Positions 55,511-64,000 of a stretch of DNA of 64,000 nucleotides are shown piece by piece. The stretch spans positions 1,364,001 to 1,428,000 of the forward strand of contig JAAECO010000005.1 of assembly GCA_036850795.1 (NCBI GenBank), given 5' to 3'. Under the pieces are notes generated by a model that worked only from the letters and a program-made list of their open reading frames with translations, searched no databases and was not told the origin of the DNA. Positions within the stretch are counted from its first letter, which is position 1, and each line of letters begins with the position of its first letter. A program made the translations under genes and the position numbers. This DNA is from Cordyceps javanica (taxonomy: Eukaryota; Ascomycota; Sordariomycetes; Hypocreales; Cordycipitaceae).

Positions 55511-57871
55511 TTAAAATGTAAGCCGCAGGACCAAGCCCGCCAATTGTTGCGCCTGCTTCTCCTCATTCGCCTCTTCGCCATCAATCGACATCTGGAAATC
55601 CTTGCCAGCCAGGTCGACAATCTCCTCCACCGCAAGTCGCATGTCTTGCCCTTCGCGAAGTTCCTGCACAACATCATTGTCCAGCTCCACCTCAAGCCCG
55701 CTTGGCAGCTGATGTAGTGTTCGCCTGATGCGGCTTTCGTCGAGCCCAAATTTCGCGGCAAGCTGCTTGTTCAGCTCAGGAAGTGACCGCTGATACAGAT
55801 AAATGGCGCGGTGATACTCGCGCTTATCCGTGACCTTGTCGTCATACTGTACGTAGAAACAGGCCACAGGCTTGGGGCCGCGTTCTTGCGGTGGTCTGTA
55901 CGATGGGTCCACGCCTAGTGCCTCGATCCATCCGCTCAGTGTACCGGAATCGTCCGTCCGGTTGACGGCCGTTACGTGTTCGGGGCCGCGAGAATCAAAG
56001 TTTTGCCAGTGCCCGCCGGTGGACGACTGGGACGCCAGGGATAGTGAGCTGGGCGAAGGCGAAACTAGAGAACTTCGAACCGAGCTACGTCCACTGCGAG
56101 CCTGCCAGTTACGTTGCTCGCGAGCAGCAGGAGATATATCGCCAGGCATAGATACAGGGTGCAGATCCATATCATCTTGCTCCTCGCCGCGTAGAAACAG
56201 CACGCTAATCGGCCGCGTGCTCGTAAACATGTCTTGGAGCGTCTGCAGTCGAAAATGCAGGTCGTCTTCGAGCGAAGGCCGGCCTCCGTTGTTGGAGCTG
56301 GTAGAAGACATGGACCATGTTCTCTTGTGCTTTTGCACCTTTCCAGAGCGCGAGTCGATGCTAGCCTTGGATGCGATACTTTGCCGTTTTCTCTTGCTGT
56401 CCTTGACACCGCTTTCAGCTTGGGCAATTTGTTGCTTGAGCTTTTCAATCGATTTCTTAATATGAGCCACATCGTTGGAAAGCTTGCGTTCGGCACCATG
56501 ATCTCGGAACAGCTTAACTTTGCAGTAGCAGACATCGGGCTTGGCATCGTTGCTCAGGTCGACTCCGTCTCCTGCCGACAGCTGTGTAGTCTTGGCACAG
56601 AGTCGCACAGGGATTCCCTTGACACCCTTGGAGTGGCTGAAATCGGTGGACAGAAAGTTGAATCGGACCGCAATGTTGACTTCAGGAGCACCAGCAGTGC
56701 CAGGCGTCCATGTAACGCAGAAGCCATCGAATGACGAGGATTCAACTTCGATGCGCGTTCTCTTATCGTCGCCCTCGGCTGGTTGGCTAGCCTCGACGTA
56801 TTCAACTGCTTGGAGCTTACCACCGCGCTGGTGGGCCTCGTTGGTGCCTCGACCTTCCTTCCACAGGCCCCAACAGACGCTAGGCTTGGCGCGTTGCTCC
56901 TCGTCTTCGAACGAAACGCGGACAAAGGTTCGATATCGAGTGCCGGGTTGAACTGGTAGAACGCCCTGTGTATCAGCGACGGAAAGTGAATAGGCCTGCC
57001 CCTTGTTTAGGTAAGTAATGGGAATTTCGTCTGCCTGTTTCACCATGGCCGTAGCAGCGTTGAGAGTCGAGTGAAATCGAAACTTTTCCGCCGACGGTGG
57101 AAGAGGGAGGCTCATGGCTGCAGCATTTACGGCTAGTTGACTCTTCAGGCCAATGAGACGGGGGTCAGGTTCTTCAGAGCCCATAGGCGAGGGGTCTTGC
57201 TCCATAGTTTCGTAACCAGTGTCGTGCTGGACGAAATTGGTAGGCGCAAATGGTTGACCAGGCACTTGGAGGAAGGGTTGGAATGGGGGAATCTGCTGAC
57301 TGGGCACAGGGTGAAAAGCTGAGGGGTCCATGACAGCCCCAGACTGCATAGCTTCCAGAGAAGGAGGTGCACCGAACGGTGTCGTAACGCCCTGAATCAT
57401 AGCCATGGTAGGTGTGTGCAGGTCGCCGGCCTGTGATTGATACAACGGCGGCGGGCCATGTATGCCGGGGGTAAACAGACCGGTGTTGCCATGGCCAAAG
57501 GCAGTAAACGCGAATGAGTTGGGATCCAGCAGCGAAGGTGTGAAGCGCCAGGGGTCGTTGTTGGCTCTGGGTGTGGGATCTTGATCATGAAACTCTGGCC
57601 GAATGCTGGTATTGTTAGAGGGAAGTACGTCAGCCACGTGGAAAGGCGACATACCTGGGGACAGAGGGAGCGGTTGTAGTCAAGTCTGGGGCGCCAGCAG
57701 TTTGGGAAATGCCCGGTGAGCCCCCTTCGGTGGTAGCGCCTATTTGGGGGAACTGTGAGCGGAAGTTGGCGAGCAACTCGTCGTCGGGCTTCTGGGAGCT
57801 CGTTCTTAGAGAGGTTAGCGGAGAGAGGTGGGGGAGATGTCTGATGAAGGCGCCAACCTTTGACTGAACAT
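55511..57871 (-). CDS. csp-2: grainyhead-like CP2 transcription factor
   Basis: The main exon (57605-55511) encodes a Pro/Gln-rich region, then the CP2/grainyhead DNA-binding domain (FRFHSTLNAATAMVKQADEIPITYLNKGQAYSLSV; then FVRVSFEDEEQRAKPSVCWGLWKEGRG; SSSFDGFCVTWTPG; FNFLSTDFSHSKGVKGIPVRL). A coiled stretch (IKKSIEKLKQQIAQAE), a basic SKRKRQ motif and the C-terminal dimerisation region (FYVQYDD...YHRAIYLYQRS) follow. A 49-nt intron with donor GTATGT joins it to an upstream exon (57804-57655) starting near SSQKPDDELLANFRSQFPQIG. A 14-nt first exon (57871-57858, MFSQ) is proposed, giving 752 residues; this 5' part is tentative (weak donor GTTGGC). In Neurospora the fungal grainyhead gene is, as I recall, csp-2, needed for conidial separation and cell-wall remodelling. 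Orthology was not tested. Confidence 0.88.
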
Positions 57872-60800
57872 GGTGGTGTTGGTGGCGGCGATGGTGATGT
57901 GCAGTACTGTCGGGTCGCGTGGGCCTGGTGTTTGCAGGGGCGGTGTTCGCCTCGACAGGCGGCGGAGAGTGTCGGGTGACGGGTTCGACGAGGCGAGGGA
58001 GGCGCAAAGATGAAGGGTAAGATCGTAAATGCGTTATCAAGGCACTGTGGCCGCACCGAAGCGCTGCATAGATGGCAGCGACAATAAAAGGGTGTAGCTC
58101 GAGGGCTGTAGAGAGACGAGGTGGTGAGCAAGCGTCAGTCGAGGTTGCTGGTAGTCGCAAGCGCAGTGAGCAGTAGGGGCGTCTGCAGGGATGGCGCGCG
58201 GCGACCAGGCGAGGCGTAACAAAGAGACAGGACGTCGTGTAGAAGGGGTGGTGTGTGAGGAACGAGTGACCAATTCGACGAAGGGAGAGGTGATTTGTAT
58301 TTGAAAGTGCGGAGGAATCGGGGGGGGGGAGAAGAAGGGCAGTCGTTTGAGAAGTGCGGTCGGCGATGGGGAGAGGTATAAGAGAGAGAGAGCGAGAATT
58401 GGCGGCGGATGACAGAGTGGTGGGGGCCAGGCGGTACAACGGACTGGTGGCAGGCTTGCAGGGTGGGTGGCTCACAGTGGTGGCTCCAGCGCTGGAAGGG
58501 TAAGTACCTAGCAGGGTAGGTAGGTACAGGTACGTACCTACGTGCCTGGGCACATTAACTCCGGGGGAGCCCTGACCCGGCCAGCTCCAAGCCCAAGCGC
58601 CGCGCGGGGGAGAAACATACATAATACCTGGGCCATGATAAAAAAAAGTGCAGGTTGCCAGAACCTGCAAAGGCAAGCGCAGACGGTTTTCCAAGGGTAT
58701 CAGTAGTCTGGCAATCTGGTGCTTGCCAGCCAATAGGTACATGCAGGCAGTAGGCATAGGTACTACCTAAAGGTAGGGACGCGTAGAGGTAGGTAGGTAG
58801 GCTGGGAAGTAGTCTGGTATTAGAGGTACCTATGTCCCAGTACCGACTTGCCTACTAAGGCAGGTAGAGAGGCCCGTACAATAACCAGAGGGAGTCCAGG
58901 CACCACACAAGCCAGCTGCAGAGAGGGAGGAGCCCAAGGTTCGAGAACCCCCGGATTTGTGGGTCCCGGCTTTTTAGCGTGCGTGGGCGCGCCTGGGTCC
59001 GCTGGCTGCTTCTGCTCGGCACTACAGGCACGCCCCGGGGGGGGGGGTGACCCCCTTGCTCATTCGCCTGCCCCAAGCATGACGACTGACTCTGGGAAGG
59101 TCAAAGGGCAGGATGGGTAGGGAAGAGAGAAAACAGGCGGGGAAGGAGGAAAGAAGATGGAAACGCACGGAGCCGATAAAAAAAGAAGAAGAAAATAGAA
59201 AACAAAGGACGAAATAGTGACAAAAATAGAAGAGAACGGCATACCTCGTAGCGAGTGCCAGCTTGGCTATGGCTGATGTGCAATTTTCAGACGTTGAAAA
59301 ACCAGGTCTGCTCAAGCCACAACGTTGGTGGCGGTGCAAAGGTGTTTCGTTTGTAGGCGCTTGTCGTTACTGGTTCGAGTCGAGGCAACGCTAGGGAAAA
59401 GAAGAGAGAGTGAGAGAGGGTGAGAGAGGGTTGCGCTACAATCAGCAGTGATGAATGAAGAAAGAAGAAGGGGAAAGAAATGTAGCTTATGCTGGCTGGG
59501 TAGGCAAGAAGAAAGTCGGAGATGAGTAGGAATTCAACAAGGGGGGTAAAAAAGAAAAAGGGATATCCATTGATGATGAGGGTATGAGATGACCACAGCT
59601 GTGAGGGGAGGGGAAGGGGGGGTGACGATTTGGTGGGCATCGGCAGCGTTGGGCTGCGTGGAGCCAGCAGAGGTTATCTTGGTGATGCAAAGCATAACGA
59701 AAAAAAAGATGGGTGGATGGGTGGGTGTATATCGCTTTTGTTACCAGCACCAGCCAGTACTACGTAGGGTTGACGACGAGGATTAGGAGTAGGGGGGGAG
59801 AAGAGGCTCGCGGTTGGTTGCAGCCTCAACAGGGACGAGACAAAGAAGTACAAGCCCATGACCAGCTGTGCATCTGCTGCGAGACAAATATTAGTACGAA
59901 TAGGTCAACACGTATTCTGGTAGAAAGTCAAATAGGTGACGAGTCATTGTGACGAGGTCTTCTTGGAGGTTCTTTTTTTTTTCTTTCCTTTTTTCCGTTT
60001 TCCTTCTGTTTACTGGTAAAACGCTTACAATATCCGAGAATTGTACCAGTAATTACCGCCTCTCCGGAACTCTCTCACCTCTCTCTCACGGCGGCGGGAG
60101 CAGGGGGGTGGAATGGAACCAGTTAGCCGGCGGGACACGGCGGAAGCCTAGCGGAATTTTTTTTTTTTTTTTTTTGGTTTGTTTGCAAATACCGAGTGTA
60201 TGGGCATGATCTTGTTGGTACTCCGTACATTTGGGAGAAACAACCCCCGATTGCTCGAGTCAATCCCCAATCCCCGCCTTGCCTGCTTTCTCCAGGCATC
60301 TCACACATTCATACCAGCAGCGGATACGTAGTCCTCCCGGCATGTAAACCGGACATGACGTCCCGTCACCATCATCACCACCACCACCACTCAGTCAGCC
60401 ACCAGCCATCCGTCGCAAGCTCCTTCGCCAAACGAAGCAATTCAGTAATCGGGCGGCGGAGCAAGAAAACAGTCAGCTGGGGTGGTCTATCTGTCGGTCG
60501 GGGAGGGGGGAGGGGGGTCGTGACCCGTTATTTTCGGGGGTTGCAAGGGTCGAGGGTCTCTTTTTTTTTTATTGTCGCGTCCAATCGTCTTCCTCTTGAG
60601 CACGACAACTTTACGATATTTTTTTAGCGGTATTTCCTTCTCGGGTGTGTTTTGTCGGTGCCTGAGAGTGCCAACCTTTGCCTAGCCTGGCGGAGGGGGG
60701 GACAGGCGTCAAGCCATATGTCGTCATAGTGATCCATTTCTTTTTTTTTTTCCTCGTCGTTCTAGGGGACCAAGCGAGACGTGTGTAAGAAAATGAATGA

Positions 60801-63800
60801 GTAAGGTTTTCGAGTTTTTTTTATTGACTTCTTTTCTAGTTGTACGTCTGTGCAGATGCCGAGATGGGACTGAATCGAAAATCACAAGCTGAATGCAAAC
60901 TCTATCATCATGACTGTGGTAAAATGACACAAGACAGATAACGGTCCGGACTGAGTACTGCACAACGCGTTCGTCTCAGGATAGGCAAATGGCTGAAACC
61001 CCGTCATGCAGTTGTCAGTTACACTGAAAATGCTTGGCTTTTTAGTGCTTGTTTGCAACCCGCAAAGGTCGCTGGCGCCGGCTGCGGCTTCCGATAAGCC
61101 ATGTCGATCTCTCTTCATCGTACTTGTTGCTGGCATTTGACGTCATACCTTGTAAAATGTCCTTTTCTACCAGCGGTTATTTGTCTTTGCAGCAAATCGT
61201 TGCCAATATCGCTTACCCCCCTCCTCTTATAACTCGCTCAACTCAAGAGAAACTGGGGAAGGGGGGGAATAACCCCCCCCCCCTTCTTGTCCTCGTTCCA
61301 GCGCATTCTTTCCGTCTTGTCAAACCACCCAGTCCTGAATTCATCGACCGTTAGTCCCAAAGCAAAAATGAAAGTCGCAAGCCACCTACCTAACCCTTCG
61401 AAAATGGTCCCTTTTTCCCTTCCCCTCGTCCCCAACAAAGCCGCGCATCCACCGCCGCCGGACCCCGCACAAGAGCCCGTGTGGCGGTGCTGCCCTTTGG
61501 CCAGGTGTGTGGAGACGCGGCTACAATGCTTAGCCTGTACTCAGTACTTGTTGGCGCCACATAATTGGACAAGCACACGTTATAGTCACGATTAGCCTCG
61601 TCGGCCTGCCCGCTCTGTCGTCATAGTGCTTGGGCCCTGCAACGCATGTCTCTGATCGGATAATGCTTCTCACCTCCATTTTGATGTGCGAGATCACGAT
61701 GGGACAGACCGGGTGCGTTGAGCATCGAAACAAAGCCCAACCGGTCTCGGTCATCACGCTGCCCATTTGTGCCCAGGTGCTGTGCATCTTGACGAGCACG
61801 CGTACTGGTACCAGAACATCTCACTAACCGCACCGATACTACTCATCTGGCGCAGATTCTGAGCAAAATCTGAACAAACGAGCTCCCAGGCTAAACATTC
61901 AAACTCCCCCATTCCCTTCCAAAAAAGAAAAAGACCCTCCCCGCGCACCGCCACAGATACGCCACAAAACTACGTAAGTGGTCCCAAGTCCAGCGTGGCT
62001 TAACCCACCTTCAGAATCACGAATCACGAATCACGACGTCATTGCCTTCCCAGTCGGGAACAATTCTGTTTTTGACTCGTACCAGGGTCCCGGACGCCCG
62101 CACCGAGTACGTCCTCCCCCGGACCGGCAACTTGATCTCCTCTTGGGTCATTGGCGGATATGTGACGTTATCAATTTTATTAAATTGCGTGTTTCTATTC
62201 TCGGGGGGTTTTTTTTTCCTTGTGCCTGCCCACGATATGGCGTCACCGGCCGGCCAATACGGAACAGAAGAAGAGCAAAGAAGCTGAAAGGAAATTTTAT
62301 GATACTATTAAGGTTCGGAATGGTGAAACAGCCAGCAGGAGCTCGGCCGAAATCACGGCTTATTACTTAAGACAATACACACCTTTTACTGGAGCCGCGG
62401 GTCCCCCTCCTCTCCCAAGGGCGGTGTGCACGATGCCTCTATTTGCTTATTTCTGCCATGCAACAGATCCCGATGGCCGACCGGGAATGGCCTAGAACCG
62501 TGACAGAAGAAAATCCGAAGCGGGCGACCTCGTGGCATGGGGCGTGTCCCCTGTCAGTGACAGCCTGACAGCAGTGACAGGACAGGGCCCTTTTCTCGTG
62601 TGCAAGGGTGGCAGTTTCCGAACAGAAAGAGGAAGAAGAAGAAAAAAAACCTCGTCAACGTTGCATTGTTTGCGACGGGGCTATATTACGCGGCGGCACA
62701 TAACGCCATTCACGCGTAAAGAAAAAAAGGCCACCCCGTCCAATCATGCAGCTATACCAGTAACTAGTCCATAGACTGAATATGCACTAACACGAACGCC
62801 CTCGAACGCAGAAAAAAGTCGCTTATTTAGCTCAAGAAAAAAAAAAAATCGCAGCGCGTACCAATACAAATTTGTTGGACGAGAGAAAAAAAACAAAGAA
62901 GAGGTCGGTTCGCTCGCTGGCTTATTAGTTCTCCATCAGTGGTGTCATGATGCCAACGGCTACGTGTGGCTTAGCTTTTCATGCTCATTATGCAGCGGTT
63001 GCTTTTTTCGTGTCACAGCTAAATCAATGAAGCCAGCCCATTTTCCTAATCAAAAAGCGGTTGGTTAGTTACTTTTTTTTCTTACTCGCGACAACAAGAA
63101 AACGCACAATTAGCAAAAAAGTTGGCCGACGCTGGCAACCTCATGACCCAACAATGTCCCCAACAATGTCCTCCTTTGACATGAATAAAAAGCCGCGGCC
63201 GCGGTCATGACTTCCTCTCTGGGCACACGCGGCCAGCTGTTTTCGCCCATGGCCCTTCGTGGTGATCGGCAGTCTGGCCCAGGTAAGTTCTTATTACTGC
63301 TGCCACCCCAAAAGAGGCACCTTTCCACATTATGCAGCCGCACCCCTTTGTGCCACGTCCCAGCCATTCCTCTGGCGTTACAGAAAAGCAGCCACACCAA
63401 CTGTGGCTAGTCAACCTTTCGATGGCCATGTCATGACGAGGCTTGTGCCGGCTCCCGTTGCTGCAATCTCTACTTACTCCGTACGGAGTACCCCGTACTC
63501 GTTCGACATCCCCCATGACCAATGTGGCGGTACAGCGTGGCTGACCGCCCTCTTATCACGGAGCTATGGCTCCGACCGAATACCAGTCACTCCTCACTCT
63601 GACTCCCTACTTATGCTCATTTCCCCCCCCCATCCCCATTCTCCCACTCAACATCGGCAAACTCTGTGCCACGAGGTCAAGCCTCATGCCTCGCTAATAA
63701 GCGGTACCCGTTTAGCAAAGAGAAGAGAAAAAACCTCTTGCCTAGCCAGGGCTAGTGCCTTGGGCCTTGGGCGCGCGTCCTGGGACTCGACGAGCTCGCT

Positions 63801-64000
63801 TCTTTGCGTACACTGGGACCGACCCGTTTCTGCCAAGAACGTGGCGTGAGCTTGTTCAAGCCCCCCGTCGGCAAGGATGCACTGCATGTACATAAAACAA
63901 ACCCATCATCGATTAGGGTATAACAGCCGGCGCGGACAACGGAGCTCATCCGAGAGCAGACTCGGGGGTTTTGTCGGCGGTCTGGCCAGATCGTGTTTCC
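57872..64000. other. 6-kb gene-poor right end
   Basis: 57872-58500 is the pyrimidine-rich (on the minus strand) leader and promoter of the CP2 gene. 58500-58870 is dense in GGTA/TACC words. A run of 13 G's lies at 59036-59048. 59100-60000 is purine-rich on plus. 60000-64000 has many homopolymers (T run 60157-60175, C run 61272-61282, A runs 62822-62850) and short frames only. I see no tRNA, no coding exon with splice logic and no transposon ends. A gene running off the right edge is not supported. Confidence 0.4.

Noticed and set aside
59360..59390. GGTTCGAGTC tRNA T-loop-like sequence
   Set aside because: No acceptor or anticodon stem can be drawn around it.
63259..63849. 196-codon plus-strand frame near the right end
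   Set aside because: No recognisable motif and a mixed composition; looks like chance in balanced DNA.

Overview
The window is nuclear DNA from a filamentous ascomycete (Pezizomycotina), most likely a Sordariomycete and perhaps Hypocreales. Reasons: short introns (49-193 nt, nearly all under 135) with GT...AG borders, GC-rich coding exons with strong C/G third-position bias, long pyrimidine-rich leaders and AT-richer intergenic DNA, a Neurospora-type complex I 21.3b subunit, a response-regulator SKN7 and a grainyhead-like CP2 factor. The order-level placement is inference from overall look and was not tested. No prokaryotic feature, CRISPR array, intact transposon or secondary-metabolite cluster is visible.

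Layout. 0-9 kb: an intron-containing tRNA-Ala(AGC), an MFS monocarboxylate-type transporter (-), AIM24 (-) divergent from a kinesin-10-type motor (+). 9-19 kb: gene-poor DNA holding a small conserved-looking unknown protein (-), a proline-iminopeptidase-like hydrolase (+) and a 212-aa unknown protein (-). 19-26 kb: a mannitol 2-dehydrogenase with a presequence-like extension (+), a small unknown gene (-) and a six-exon ZIP metal transporter (-). 28-40 kb, the densest part: MSH2 (+), complex I subunit NUO-21.3b/NDUFA11-like (-) divergent from TRM10 (+), the primase small subunit PRI1 (-) and SKN7 (-). 40.5-46.5 kb is a 6-kb interval with no supported gene. 46-58 kb: eIF2B-epsilon (GCD6, +), a HAD-domain Swiss-army-knife RNA-repair-like protein (-), a GNAT acetyltransferase (+) and a grainyhead-like CP2 transcription factor (-). 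58-64 kb holds no supported gene.

The genes are mostly housekeeping (DNA replication and repair, translation, tRNA modification, respiration, mitochondrial organisation) with regulators and transporters scattered among them, and they do not form one pathway. Exon boundaries were assigned by hand from splice consensus, reading phase and remembered family conservation, so most multi-exon models are strong in the core and weaker at extreme 5' ends. The most interesting points are: the ZIP ectodomain, where three CHxH/CHxHG...C modules are each interrupted by a phase-2 intron at the same place; the mitochondrial-type leader on mannitol dehydrogenase; a 17-nt microexon inside the SKN7 DNA-binding domain; a 66-bp tandem repeat lying in frame behind the SKN7 stop; and an RGG-tailed RNA-repair-like HAD protein.
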